The notes under the pieces are model-generated. The model saw only the letters and a list, made by a program, of their open reading frames with translations, had not been told where the DNA came from and did not search any database. From Marinomonas alcarazii (lineage in GTDB: Bacteria > Pseudomonadota > Gammaproteobacteria > Pseudomonadales > Marinomonadaceae), in the NCBI RefSeq assembly GCF_003208215.1, contig NZ_QKLW01000004.1, positions 231,786 to 295,785 on the forward strand: a stretch of 64,000 bases of DNA. The letters run 5' to 3'. The translations under genes and the position numbers were made by a program. Below, one piece after another: positions 1 through 9,017 of the stretch (its first letter is position 1; every line of letters starts with the position of its first letter).

Positions 1-44
1 CCGATGTTGTTAGTCCGAGCGAGCGTATTAGACGACTTAAGTAG
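1..44 (+). CDS. fliN: FliN, flagellar motor switch protein (C-terminal end only)
   Basis: Only the last codons are present. They read DVVSPSERIRRLK and stop at TAG 42-44. FliN proteins end with a similar VVSPxERI/KRL tail, and the position directly before fliO is where fliN sits in gammaproteobacterial fli operons. FliN is part of the cytoplasmic C-ring that sets rotation direction and binds export chaperone complexes. The call rests on about 14 residues plus gene order. The rest of the gene lies upstream of the window. Confidence 0.8.
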   Translation, partial: DVVSPSERIRRLK

Positions 45-50
45 TATATA

Positions 51-470
51 TTGAGCTTTTTTTCTTTTGACCGTGTTTCTATCGCCATACTTTGTATGGC
101 GTCTCCGTATTTGTGCGCCGCTGGTGCGCAAGATATGTCTGTGACTTCATCCATTTGGAAAGTTGTTCTTTCTCTTATCTTTGTTATCGCTTTTATACCT
201 GCATGCCTTTGGCTAATGAAACGTTTTCAATTTGCTCAAATGAAGCTTGGGAAATCTGATATCAAAATTATTAGTGCTCAGTCCCTTGGCGCCAAAGAAA
301 AGCTCATGTTGGTTGAAGTGGAGGGTGAGCGCTTGTTAATTGGGGTGACGCCTCAGACTATTAGTCATTTACGAAGTTTTCCACCAAAAGCAACATCATT
401 TGCTTCTGTGATGGAAGAAGTTGATCGAGAAAACACGGCAGCGAAAAAAGATGATGGAGATGCGACATGA
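51..470 (+). CDS. fliO: FliO, flagellar type III export gate assembly protein
   Basis: This is a 139-residue protein with an N-terminal hydrophobic stretch that may be a signal or anchor segment (about 10-25). One clear membrane helix follows (about 35-55), then a small basic cytoplasmic domain that includes [16 protein letters not shown], typical of FliO. FliO helps FliP form its ring in the export gate. The start used is TTG at 51, seven bases after the fliN stop. The end overlaps the fliP start by four bases, so the genes are likely translationally coupled. FliO proteins diverge strongly, so the call leans on gene order as well as the LGAKEKL-type core. Confidence 0.85.
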   Translation: MSFFSFDRVSIAILCMASPYLCAAGAQDMSVTSSIWKVVLSLIFVIAFIPACLWLMKRFQFAQMKLGKSDIKIISAQSLGAKEKLMLVEVEGERLLIGVTPQTISHLRSFPPKATSFASVMEEVDRENTAAKKDDGDAT

Positions 471-1204
471 TGCGTCTTGCTCTGCTTTTGTTGCTGATAT
501 CGCCAGGAATGTCTTGGGCTGAAGTTGGATTGCCCGCGGTGAAAGTGGTCACCAACCCTGATGGCAGTCAAGATTATTCGGTGTCGTTACAAATTCTCTT
601 TATCATGACTGCGCTGACCTTGTTGCCAGCGGCTTTAATGATGATGACAGCGTTTACACGGATTATTGTTGTCTTAGCGATTCTGCGTCAGGCGATTGGT
701 TTGCAGCAAACACCATCGAATCAAATTATGATTGGTATGGCGTTGTTTTTAACGTTATTTATCATGACACCGACATTGGATCGAGTGAATGAGGTTGCTT
801 TACAGCCTTATTTAAATGAGGAGATGACATCGGTTCAAGCCGTTGAGGCTGCGTCCGTTCCTGTGCGGGACTTTATGCTTGCTCAAACTAGAGAAGATGA
901 TATTGCTCTTTTTGTTAAGTTAGCGGGTAGAGAGGGGACGATCGAGTCGATGGAAACCTTGCCTTTCACTATCTTGATGCCTGCATTTGTTACCAGTGAA
1001 TTGAAAACCGCCTTTCAAATTGGTTTTATGATCTTCATTCCCTTTTTGATCGTTGATATGGTGGTGGCCAGTGTCTTGATGGCAATGGGTATGATGATGC
1101 TCTCTCCTATCATTATTTCCTTACCATTCAAAATCATGCTTTTTGTGATGGTTGATGGTTGGTCTATGATTATGGGGACTTTGGCGGCGAGTTTCGGGAT
1201 TTAG
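467..1204 (+). CDS. fliP: FliP, flagellar export gate membrane protein
   Basis: The 245-residue protein has a cleavable N-terminal signal peptide (residues 1 to about 18, ending SWA), a known feature of FliP. Membrane helices follow at about 45-70, 85-105, 185-210 and 215-240. The motifs [19 protein letters not shown] and [15 protein letters not shown] are hallmark FliP sequence. FliP forms the core of the export channel with FliQ and FliR in the basal-body membrane. The start overlaps the fliO stop, and fliQ follows after two bases. Length matches the family. Confidence 0.97.
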   Translation: MMRLALLLLLISPGMSWAEVGLPAVKVVTNPDGSQDYSVSLQILFIMTALTLLPAALMMMTAFTRIIVVLAILRQAIGLQQTPSNQIMIGMALFLTLFIMTPTLDRVNEVALQPYLNEEMTSVQAVEAASVPVRDFMLAQTREDDIALFVKLAGREGTIESMETLPFTILMPAFVTSELKTAFQIGFMIFIPFLIVDMVVASVLMAMGMMMLSPIIISLPFKIMLFVMVDGWSMIMGTLAASFGI

Positions 1205-1206
1205 CT

Positions 1207-1476
1207 ATGGACCCTCAGGTAGTTTTAGATCTATATGGACAAGGTTTTTATTTGATTGTCTTGATTGTTGGGGTCGTCATGATGCCGAGCTTATTAGTCG
1301 GCTTGATTGTGAGTGTGTTTCAAGCCGCAACGCAAATAAACGAGCAAACTTTATCTTTCTTGCCTAGGTTAATAGTGACTATTTTAGTAATTATGCAACT
1401 AGGGCCGTGGATTTTGACTAAGCTTATGGACTTCACGACAAACTTGTTTATTAATATTCCTATGATAATAGGCTGA
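1207..1476 (+). CDS. fliQ: FliQ, flagellar export gate membrane protein
   Basis: The 89-residue protein starts MDPQVVLDLYGQGFY and has two membrane helices (about 15-40 and 50-75) around the conserved QAATQINEQTLSFLPR loop. This is the standard FliQ architecture. An in-frame start at 1159 lies inside fliP and would add 16 residues of no family resemblance, so ATG 1207 is chosen. FliQ packs around the FliP/FliR core of the export gate. Its stop overlaps the fliR start by one base. Confidence 0.97.
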   Translation: MDPQVVLDLYGQGFYLIVLIVGVVMMPSLLVGLIVSVFQAATQINEQTLSFLPRLIVTILVIMQLGPWILTKLMDFTTNLFINIPMIIG

Positions 1477-2258
1477 TGTTAGAGCTTAATCCTGATCAGT
1501 TACTTAACCTGACTATTAGCTTTCTTTTGCCTTTTTTTCGTATCGGTGCTTTTTTTATGGCGTTGCCTTTGTTTGGCAGTCGTCTGGTAAATACACGCGT
1601 ACGTATTGCGTTTTCTTTTCTTATCGCTGTCATTGTAACGCCAGTTATAAATATCCCTGCTTATGACCCTATTTCTCCTGCTTATATTGTTTTAATTGCC
1701 GAGCAGCTGGTGGTCGGTTTTGTATTGGGCTTTGTTGTTACTATCTTGTTTCAGTTATTTTCTTTGGCAGGTCAGCTTGCTGCTATGAAAGCGGGTTTGG
1801 GTTTTGCTATGTCTAATGACCCAGCGAATGGTATTTCTGTCGCGACGCTTGGTCAGTATTATTTGTCTATGGTTGCGCTTGCTTTTTTAGGCACAAATGG
1901 CCATCTTGTGATGATAGAGTATTTGGCTGAGAGTTTTAATTATTGGCCGATTGGTAGTGGTTTTGATAGTCAGCGCTATTGGCAAGTTGTTTCTTTGGGT
2001 GGGTGGATGTTTGAAAAAGCACTGCTTATTGTCTTGCCGTTGGCGGTTGCTGTTTTGGTCATTAACTTATCGTTTGGTGTGGTTGCTAAAGCGTCGCCTC
2101 AATTGAATATATTTGCGCTTGGCTTTCCTATTATTATGTTGTTTTCGCTGTTCTTCTTCTGGATCATGCTGGATGATTTCTTAAATATATATTTGCTTTT
2201 CTTTGGCGAGTTAATCGATTGGCTAAAGGTGACTTGGGGGGTTCATTTACATGGCTGA
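1476..2258 (+). CDS. fliR: FliR, flagellar export gate membrane protein
   Basis: The 260-residue hydrophobic protein has about six membrane helices. It carries the family motifs FFRIGAFFMALPLFGSR and LAAMKAGLGFAMSNDP. FliR completes the FliP5Q4R1 gate and contacts FlhB. It starts with ATG at the last base of the fliQ stop codon and overlaps flhB by eight bases, so fliO-P-Q-R-flhB reads as one transcription unit with coupled translation. Length is normal for the family. Confidence 0.97.
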   Translation: MLELNPDQLLNLTISFLLPFFRIGAFFMALPLFGSRLVNTRVRIAFSFLIAVIVTPVINIPAYDPISPAYIVLIAEQLVVGFVLGFVVTILFQLFSLAGQLAAMKAGLGFAMSNDPANGISVATLGQYYLSMVALAFLGTNGHLVMIEYLAESFNYWPIGSGFDSQRYWQVVSLGGWMFEKALLIVLPLAVAVLVINLSFGVVAKASPQLNIFALGFPIIMLFSLFFFWIMLDDFLNIYLLFFGELIDWLKVTWGVHLHG

Positions 2259-3387
2259 AAATGAAGACGGTAGCGAAAAAACCGAAAGTGCCAGTAGTAA
2301 AAAACTTCAGGATGCGCGTAATAAAGGTAATATTCCCAGGTCTAAAGACCTTAGTGCTGCACTATTGCTAATTGTTGCTGCCGCGACGATTTACGGGACA
2401 GGCACGCTTCTTGTTCGAGATCTGGCGGTGTTGTTCGATTTTAATTTTTTGCTTGAAAGGGCGGACGCATTCGATCTGAGTCGTATGATTTTTCATCTGT
2501 ATGATTCGGTTGTGACTATGATGGACTCAATGGTACTGCTAATGTCTGTGCTTGCTGTTGCGGGGATTGTTGGCAGCATAGCGTTGGGGGGATTGAACTT
2601 CGCTTGGGAGCCATTAACGCCGAAATTGAGCAAAATGAACCCTATAGCAGGGCTTAAAAAAATGTTTTCGGTGCAGTCTTTGGTGGAGTTGCTTAAGTCG
2701 ATTGCCAAGGTCACGCTGGTGGGCGTTGTTGCCACCATAGTACTAAATTATTTTTTGCCGGAAACTTTGGGGCTGACTTTTCAGTCTATTGAATTATCTA
2801 TTTCACATGGGATAGATATTGTTATTTGGTCTTTTATTTTTGTTACGCTCGCTTTGGCGCTGATTGCTGCTATTGATGTGCCGTTCCAAGTTTGGTCGCA
2901 TAAAGAAAAATTGAAAATGACTAAGCAGGAAGTGAAAGACGAATTTAAGCAGCAAGAAGGTGATCCTATGGTACGAGGTCGCATTCGTCAGTTGCAGCGC
3001 CAGGCTGCGATGAATCGAATGATGTCTGACGTGCCCGATGCGGATGTTATTATAACGAACCCGACGCATTTTTCGGTCGCGTTGAAATACGATCAAGCGA
3101 GTGGTGCGGCTCCTGTTCTTCTTGCAAAAGGTGGCGATTTTATTGCATTGAAAATCCGAGAAGTCGGCAATCACTATGATATCCCTGTGATACAATCACC
3201 CGCTCTGGCAAGGGCGGTGTATCATCATACTGAAATTGGTGAGGAAATACCGCAGGGGTTATTTAAAGTGGTGGCGCAATTGCTGGCTTACGTGTATCAA
3301 TTGCGTAATGCTCGTATGGGGGCACCGCAGCCAGAAGCTATGCCAAACTTAGATGTGCCTGATGAATTTCAGTGGGACGGTAGTTAA
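2251..3387 (+). CDS. flhB: FlhB, flagellar export switch protein
   Basis: The 378-residue protein starts with a charged N-terminus that includes EDGSEKTESASSKKLQDAR, typical of FlhB. Four membrane helices follow (about 30-50, 90-110, 145-165, 185-210), then the cytoplasmic switch domain. The autocleavage motif NPTH is at residues 270-273. Cleavage there switches export from rod-hook to filament substrates together with FliK. Residues after about 350 form a short Pro-rich tail. A separate small FlhB C-domain paralogue lies at 16627-16875. Confidence 0.97.
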   Translation: MAENEDGSEKTESASSKKLQDARNKGNIPRSKDLSAALLLIVAAATIYGTGTLLVRDLAVLFDFNFLLERADAFDLSRMIFHLYDSVVTMMDSMVLLMSVLAVAGIVGSIALGGLNFAWEPLTPKLSKMNPIAGLKKMFSVQSLVELLKSIAKVTLVGVVATIVLNYFLPETLGLTFQSIELSISHGIDIVIWSFIFVTLALALIAAIDVPFQVWSHKEKLKMTKQEVKDEFKQQEGDPMVRGRIRQLQRQAAMNRMMSDVPDADVIITNPTHFSVALKYDQASGAAPVLLAKGGDFIALKIREVGNHYDIPVIQSPALARAVYHHTEIGEEIPQGLFKVVAQLLAYVYQLRNARMGAPQPEAMPNLDVPDEFQWDGS

Positions 3388-3424
3388 TTATGTTTTGTGT
3401 ATTTTCCTCCAATAAGGGTGCCGT

Positions 3425-5542
3425 GTGAATTTTGACCGCGCTCGATTTACTGGACAGGTTCAAGGTATTTTTAGTGGGAATCTAGGGATTCCTATTTTGT
3501 TGTTGTCGCTTTTAGCGATGATGATTCTTCCTATCCCCGCGTTTTTACTCGACGTTCTTTTTACCTTCAATATTGCCTTAGCGATTGTGGTGCTTTTGGT
3601 CGCTATTTATTCCATGCGACCATTGGATTTTGCTGTGTTTCCAACGGTGCTACTGGTATCTACTTTGATGCGACTGGCGCTTAATGTTGCGTCCACGCGT
3701 GTGGTTTTGCTGAATGGTCATGAAGGTGGTGATGCCGCTGGTAAGGTTATCCAAGCCTTTGGTGAAGTGGTGATTGGCGGTAACTACGTCGTTGGTTTTG
3801 TTGTGTTCGCCATCTTAATGATTATTAACTTCGCAGTAGTGACAAAGGGTGCTGGGCGTATTTCTGAAGTGAGTGCTCGTTTTACCTTGGACGCGATGCC
3901 TGGTAAGCAGATGGCCATCGACGCAGACTTGAATGCGGGCATGATCGATGCTGACCAAGCTAAGCAGCGTAGGATGGAAATTGCTTCTGAAGCAGAGTTC
4001 TACGGTTCTATGGATGGTGCTTCAAAGTTCGTTAAAGGTGATGCGATTGCCGGTTTGTTGATTCTTGGGATCAATATCATTGGTGGCTTATCTATTGGTA
4101 TGGCACAGCATGACCTTTCTTTTGCGCAAGCGATTGAAAGCTATTCGTTATTAACCATTGGTGATGGTCTTGTGGCTCAGCTGCCTTCTTTGATGTTGTC
4201 TACTGCAGCGGCCATCATGGTGACCCGAGTAAATGAAACTGGCGATATGGGCTCGCAAGTAGTTCGCCAGATGTTTGGGTCTTCAAAGGCGCTGTATGTC
4301 GCCGCGGGCGTGATGACTATTATGGGGATTGTGCCTGGCATGCCTCATTTTTCTTTCCTATCGTTAGCCGCTTGTTTGGGTGGGTTGGCGTACTTTTTAG
4401 AGTACCGTAAGAAGCAAAAGTTAAATCAAGGAACCAAAAGTGCGACCAAAACGCCAGCAGAAGGCTCCGCCCCTGCTGAGGTGAGAGATTTGAGTTGGGA
4501 CGATGTCGCTCCTGTAGATATGCTGGGCTTAGAAGTTGGCTATCGTTTAATTCCTCTGGTTGATAAAACGCAGGGTGGCGAATTGTTGGCTAGAATAAAA
4601 GGTGTGCGCCGTAAGTTGTCCCAAGATTTGGGATTCTTGGTGCCTAGTGTTCATATTCGAGATAATTTGGATTTGATGCCAAATGCTTACAGGGTCACCC
4701 TGATGGGGGTGAGTTTAGCTGAGGCGGAAGTGCATCCAGATAAAGATTTGGCGATCGATCCGGGCCAAGTTTTTGGTTCTATTGATGGTATCGCAGGCAA
4801 AGATCCGTCATTTGGTTTAGATGCTGTTTGGATTGATCCAAAGAAAAGAGATCAGGCGCAGACGTATGGTTATACGGTAGTGGATGTAAGTACCGTCGTG
4901 GCGACTCATATTAACCAGATTATGCATAAACACGCGTATGAATTAATTGGTCACGATGAGGTTCAGCAGTTATTGAGTTTGTTGAAACAGTACAACCCTA
5001 AATTAGCGGAAGAGTTAGTTCCAAATACGGTGCCATTAAGTGTGTTGCTGAAAGTGTTGCAGAATTTATTAATAGAGGGTGTGCCTCTAAGAGATATGCG
5101 CACTATTGCTGAGTCGATAATGGGGGTACAGCCTAAAACGCAAGATCCTATGATATTAACGGCGGCCGTGAGGACATCGTTGTCCCGATTAATTATTCAA
5201 ACATTGGCGGATGGAGTTGAAGAGATTCCTGTATTGACCTTAGAGCCGCAGTTAGAAAAAATGTTAATGCAGACGGTTCAACAAAGCCAACAGTCTGGAA
5301 TTAAAAATGAAGAAGCTTTGATTCTAGAGCCGCAAATGGCAGAACAATTGCAGACTTCTTTGAGACAGTCGGCAGAGCAACAAGAAGCAATGGGTAATAC
5401 ACCTATTTTGATCGTATCTGCACCGATTCGCCCTATGTTAGCGCGTTTTATGCGCTATGGTATGGTGAATATGTCTGTACTCTCTTATCAAGAAGTTCCA
5501 GATCATAAACGTATTACTGTCGTGGGGGTTATTGGTCAATAG
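3425..5542 (+). CDS. flhA: FlhA, flagellar export gate protein
   Basis: The 705-residue protein has an N-terminal half of about eight membrane helices. This includes the FHIPEP-type signature region (TVLLVSTLMRLALNVASTR and the following loop). A cytoplasmic C-terminal half after about residue 330 docks export chaperone-substrate complexes. The start is GTG 3425, giving MNFDRARF, 37 bases after flhB. FlhA forms the nonameric ring below the export gate. Length and motifs are normal. Confidence 0.97.
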   Translation: MNFDRARFTGQVQGIFSGNLGIPILLLSLLAMMILPIPAFLLDVLFTFNIALAIVVLLVAIYSMRPLDFAVFPTVLLVSTLMRLALNVASTRVVLLNGHEGGDAAGKVIQAFGEVVIGGNYVVGFVVFAILMIINFAVVTKGAGRISEVSARFTLDAMPGKQMAIDADLNAGMIDADQAKQRRMEIASEAEFYGSMDGASKFVKGDAIAGLLILGINIIGGLSIGMAQHDLSFAQAIESYSLLTIGDGLVAQLPSLMLSTAAAIMVTRVNETGDMGSQVVRQMFGSSKALYVAAGVMTIMGIVPGMPHFSFLSLAACLGGLAYFLEYRKKQKLNQGTKSATKTPAEGSAPAEVRDLSWDDVAPVDMLGLEVGYRLIPLVDKTQGGELLARIKGVRRKLSQDLGFLVPSVHIRDNLDLMPNAYRVTLMGVSLAEAEVHPDKDLAIDPGQVFGSIDGIAGKDPSFGLDAVWIDPKKRDQAQTYGYTVVDVSTVVATHINQIMHKHAYELIGHDEVQQLLSLLKQYNPKLAEELVPNTVPLSVLLKVLQNLLIEGVPLRDMRTIAESIMGVQPKTQDPMILTAAVRTSLSRLIIQTLADGVEEIPVLTLEPQLEKMLMQTVQQSQQSGIKNEEALILEPQMAEQLQTSLRQSAEQQEAMGNTPILIVSAPIRPMLARFMRYGMVNMSVLSYQEVPDHKRITVVGVIGQ

Positions 5543-5644
5543 TAATTGCCAGTTTTCTGTAAAATATTGTATCTATATTTATCGGAATCTTTCGGGTAAG
5601 CTATGGATTTGTAAGAAAAATAAACTGTAAGGATTAAGGTATTC

Positions 5645-6937
5645 ATGCAAATTAGGCGGTTTCGAGCACCAGACATGCGCCAAGCGATACGGAAAGTTCG
5701 TGACGCCGTAGGTCCTGATGCGGTTATCTTGTCAAATCAACGTCTGCCAACAGGCGAGATAGAAATTGTTGCCGCTCTAGATTACGATGGATCTTTGCCT
5801 TCTAGCATGTCGTCTAAACGTTCGAGCTCAAGCTCTTCGCGCCCTGACACTTCGGTCGATCCTAGTGCGAATTATTTAGAACGCATAGAACGAGCCAAGC
5901 AACAAACCACGCCACCTCAGAATGACGCACCTTCCTATACTTCACCGCGTCAAAACTCTCAGATTGAAATGCCGCCACTGCCTGAAGATAAGGAAGATCC
6001 AGTTGTTGAAGAGGCTTTATCTGTTAAAAATAGTGATAATGCTAAGCAATTGCAGGACATGGAGCGCGAACTGAAAAGTGTTCGGGCTATGCTGGAGCAG
6101 CATCAGCAAAATGACAACCGTAGCTCTGCCAAAGAATCTTCTGTTGAGACTCGAGCCCGCGAAAAGTTAAAAGGGTTAGGGTTGTCTGAGTTTGTTGTGT
6201 CTAGACTGATGGATGATATAGATCTAAAAGGCCGTGAGGATGACTGGAATAGGTTATTGGCACATTTGGCTGACTATATACCTATTCGCTCAGGCTCTAA
6301 TGAATTACGCGGCTGTATTGCCTTTATGGGCCCTACTGGTGTTGGTAAAACAACCACAATCGGTAAAATTGCTGCCCAGCACGTATTGAAACATGGCTCT
6401 GAAGGTGTTGTATTAATTACAACAGACACCTATCGAATTGCTGCTCATGAACAACTGAGAACGTTTGGGCGTATTTTAAATGTTCCCGTTGAAGTTGTTA
6501 ATGAGTATTCAGATTTAAATGAAGTGTTAGCAAAATACGCGCATTACTCTTTGGTATTGGTTGATACGGCAGGTATGAATCCAAGAGATTCTAATCTTGA
6601 GCGCCAATTGTTAATGATGAAACGAGCAAGGGCCAGCCTTAAGAAGTTATTAGTATTGCCTTGCACAAGCCAAAGACAAGTTCTGAAAACCGTGACTGAA
6701 ATATATTCACAGGTGCAGCTTGATGGGTGTGTTTTAAGTAAGCTTGACGAATCAGCTTCACTTGGTGAAGCGATTAGTGTAGTTATTGAAGAAGGTCTTC
6801 CTGTTGTTTATATCGCAGATGGACAAAGAATACCTGATGATATCGAACCTGCTCGTGCTCATAACCTGATTAGTAGAGCTGTTTATACAGCAGAACACTA
6901 CAGTCAGCTTTATGGGTCACTAAAGTATGGTAGTTAG
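5645..6937 (+). CDS. flhF: FlhF, SRP-type GTPase setting the flagellar site
   Basis: The 430-residue protein begins MQIRRFRAPDMRQAIRKV, the usual FlhF basic domain. A Ser/Gln-rich linker spans about 55-175. The NG GTPase domain follows, with the P-loop GPTGVGKTTT at about 229-238, TTDTYRIAAHEQL and the DTAG motif. FlhF recruits the first flagellar components to the pole in polar flagellates. It sits about 100 bases after flhA. The partner ATPase gene flhG (fleN), normally next, is absent here. The following gene is fliA. Confidence 0.96.
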   Translation: MQIRRFRAPDMRQAIRKVRDAVGPDAVILSNQRLPTGEIEIVAALDYDGSLPSSMSSKRSSSSSSRPDTSVDPSANYLERIERAKQQTTPPQNDAPSYTSPRQNSQIEMPPLPEDKEDPVVEEALSVKNSDNAKQLQDMERELKSVRAMLEQHQQNDNRSSAKESSVETRAREKLKGLGLSEFVVSRLMDDIDLKGREDDWNRLLAHLADYIPIRSGSNELRGCIAFMGPTGVGKTTTIGKIAAQHVLKHGSEGVVLITTDTYRIAAHEQLRTFGRILNVPVEVVNEYSDLNEVLAKYAHYSLVLVDTAGMNPRDSNLERQLLMMKRARASLKKLLVLPCTSQRQVLKTVTEIYSQVQLDGCVLSKLDESASLGEAISVVIEEGLPVVYIADGQRIPDDIEPARAHNLISRAVYTAEHYSQLYGSLKYGS

Positions 6938-6961
6938 TAAAATTATGTTATTACTGAAAGC

Positions 6962-7004
6962 GTTGCGCCAAACTATGTAGTACAGTTAGTTAGCGCAACT
7001 AACT
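6962..7004 (+). promoter_or_regulatory. overlapping inverted repeats between flhF and fliA
   Basis: Two alternative hairpins share bases. GTTGCGC at 6962-6968 matches GCGCAAC at 6993-6999. AGTTAGTT at 6984-6991 matches AACTAACT at 6997-7004 with a five-base loop. They cannot both form at once. The element lies 30 bases before the fliA start and could be an attenuator, a terminator for flhF or an operator. No T-run follows the second hairpin. The role is an inference; only the repeats are seen. Confidence 0.5.
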
Positions 7005-7034
7005 TAAATGGTAAAGGTTGCTTAGACTATTTTT

Positions 7035-7772
7035 ATGCAGACCAAAAACGGATATAACACATACTCCAAAAAAGCAACGCTCTCAATTGATGCGATTGTT
7101 GAACAATACGGGTATTTAGTGAAAAAAATTGCTTATCACCTATTGGCGAGATTGCCTGATAGTGTGGATATAGACGATTTGATTCAAGCTGGCATGATGG
7201 GGCTAATTGAGGCGTATAAACGCTTTGAGTCTACGAAAGGTGCCAGCTTTGAAACTTATGCGGGAATCCGTATTCGCGGTTCTATAATGGATGAGGTGCG
7301 AAAAACAGATTGGGCGCCTCGTTCAGTAAGACGAAATGGTAGAGCAGTTGCTAACGCCATAAAAGAATTGGAAGCGACCCTGGGACGAGAAGCTTCAGAT
7401 ATGGAAGTAGCAGCGCATATGAATATAGGGATGGATGAATATCATGAAATGATTCATTCATCTATGTCTACTCAGTTGTTTAGCTATGAAGAAATGCTAG
7501 ACTCTGATACAAATAATCTAGATAGCGTTGAATCCGAAGTTGAAAATGCACCATATTCTTTAGTTGAAGAAGGCGGATTTCAAAATCAATTGGCAATAGA
7601 AATTGATAACCTACCGGAAAGAGAAAAGTTAGTTTTGTCACTTTATTATAATGAAGAACTTAACTTGAAAGAAATTGGTGCAGTGTTAGGCGTAAGTGAA
7701 TCAAGGGTTAGTCAAATTCATAGTCAAGCGGCTATGAGATTGAAAGCTAGATTAAGCGATTGGCGAGATTAA
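7035..7772 (+). CDS. fliA: FliA, flagellar sigma factor (sigma-28)
   Basis: The 245-residue sigma-70 family protein has region 2 at about 25-95, with LPDSVDIDDLIQAGMMGL and ETYAGIRIRGSIMDEVR. Region 3 is around 100-170, and region 4 is at about 185-240 with a helix-turn-helix in LKEIGAVLGVSESRVSQIH. FliA directs transcription of late flagellar and chemotaxis genes. It is normally held by FlgM until the hook is complete. It follows flhF after 97 bases, and cheY follows after 42 bases. Confidence 0.97.
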   Translation: MQTKNGYNTYSKKATLSIDAIVEQYGYLVKKIAYHLLARLPDSVDIDDLIQAGMMGLIEAYKRFESTKGASFETYAGIRIRGSIMDEVRKTDWAPRSVRRNGRAVANAIKELEATLGREASDMEVAAHMNIGMDEYHEMIHSSMSTQLFSYEEMLDSDTNNLDSVESEVENAPYSLVEEGGFQNQLAIEIDNLPEREKLVLSLYYNEELNLKEIGAVLGVSESRVSQIHSQAAMRLKARLSDWRD

Positions 7773-7814
7773 TTATGAGTTGTGTAATATTACCTTTAGG
7801 GTGTGGAGGTTGCA

Positions 7815-8207
7815 TTGGATAAAAACATGAAGATCCTAATTGTTGATGATTTCTCGACAATGAGACGAATCATTAAAAACCTACTACGGGATTTAGGGTT
7901 TACCAATACAGTCGAAGCTGATGATGGGACGACTGCGTTACCCATACTTCAAGCCGGTACGATTGATTTTCTCGTTACCGATTGGAATATGCCAGGTATG
8001 ACAGGGATCGAATTACTTCGTGCCGTGCGTGCAGATGAAAAATTGAAAAGCATTCCTGTTCTTATGGTAACGGCAGAGGCGAAACGTGACCAAATTATTG
8101 CTGCAGCTCAGGCTGGGGTGAATGGTTATGTTGTTAAGCCGTTTACTGCGGTGGCTCTCAAAGAAAAAATTGAGAAAATATTCGAACGAATAGATGCTGC
8201 GAAATAG
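7815..8207 (+). CDS. cheY: CheY, chemotaxis response regulator
   Basis: This is a single receiver domain of 130 residues. The acidic pair is D11 D12, the phospho-acceptor is Asp56 in TDWNMPG, and the conserved Lys lies in VVKPF. It matches CheY of Pseudomonas and E. coli along its length. The frame opens further upstream (GTG 7803), but GGAGG at 7805-7809 sits five bases before TTG 7815, which gives [21 protein letters not shown] 7815 is therefore preferred. ATG 7827 is possible but poorly spaced. CheY-P binds FliM to reverse the motor. Confidence 0.95.
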   Translation: MDKNMKILIVDDFSTMRRIIKNLLRDLGFTNTVEADDGTTALPILQAGTIDFLVTDWNMPGMTGIELLRAVRADEKLKSIPVLMVTAEAKRDQIIAAAQAGVNGYVVKPFTAVALKEKIEKIFERIDAAK

Positions 8208-8216
8208 GAAATGTAG

Positions 8217-9005
8217 ATGTCAAAGATATTGGGATCTGGACTAGGGGATTTTGAAAATCTAGTTAAAGACGGCGCAGTTGAGCTTTTAAATTACATTGAA
8301 GTCGGTGACTTTAGTGGTGCAATTAAAAAGATTCAAGAGCTGAGCGAAGCCCGTCATAATAGTTTCTATAACGAAGTGGGTTTTTTAACTCGAAGTTTGC
8401 ATGATGCTATTCGTGATTTTCAGGTTGATTCAATGGACCTTGTTGTTGGTGAGGGCGGGAGCGAGTCTGTTACCAAAATTACTGATGCCTCGGATCGATT
8501 GAATTATGTTATCGAAACGACTAGTGCAGCTGCTAATAAAACCATGGATATGGTTGATAGTAGTGTTCCTGTCGCTAGCGAACTACAAAGCCAGGCGAGA
8601 GAGCTACGCAAAGACTGGAGTCGTTTGATTCAGCGAGATTTAACACCGCAAGAATTTAGAGACTTATACAAACGTATTGATGTCTTCTTATCGTATGCGG
8701 ACGATAGTGCCACTACCTTGCATTCAAACCTCAACACAATTCTTCTAGAGCAAGGTTATCAAGACCTAACAGGTCAAGTTATCGCTAGAGTGAATGATTT
8801 AATTCGTGATGTAGAAGAAAAACTTGTGCATCTCGTTGCTGTTGCTGGACGCGTTGATAGTATCTCCGGAATTGAACACAAAGAGAAAGAGTCTGAACAC
8901 GATGACACTCGTGGACATGGCCCAGCTATTAATAAACAAAACAACCCTGAAGTACTGAATAGTCAAGACGAAGTAGACGACTTGCTATCAAGTCTTGGTT
9001 TCTAG
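8217..9005 (+). CDS. cheZ: CheZ, CheY phosphatase
   Basis: The 262-residue, mostly helical protein contains the active-site region NTILLEQGYQDLTGQVI. The catalytic Gln is in the QDLTGQ motif. The C-terminal CheY-docking peptide is DEVDDLLSSLGF. Between them is a charged linker with several His residues (about 220-245). CheZ dephosphorylates CheY-P. It starts nine bases after the cheY stop, and cheA follows 12 bases later. Length is slightly above the enteric form. Confidence 0.96.
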   Translation: MSKILGSGLGDFENLVKDGAVELLNYIEVGDFSGAIKKIQELSEARHNSFYNEVGFLTRSLHDAIRDFQVDSMDLVVGEGGSESVTKITDASDRLNYVIETTSAAANKTMDMVDSSVPVASELQSQARELRKDWSRLIQRDLTPQEFRDLYKRIDVFLSYADDSATTLHSNLNTILLEQGYQDLTGQVIARVNDLIRDVEEKLVHLVAVAGRVDSISGIEHKEKESEHDDTRGHGPAINKQNNPEVLNSQDEVDDLLSSLGF

Positions 9006-9017
9006 AAGGAGCTGAGG

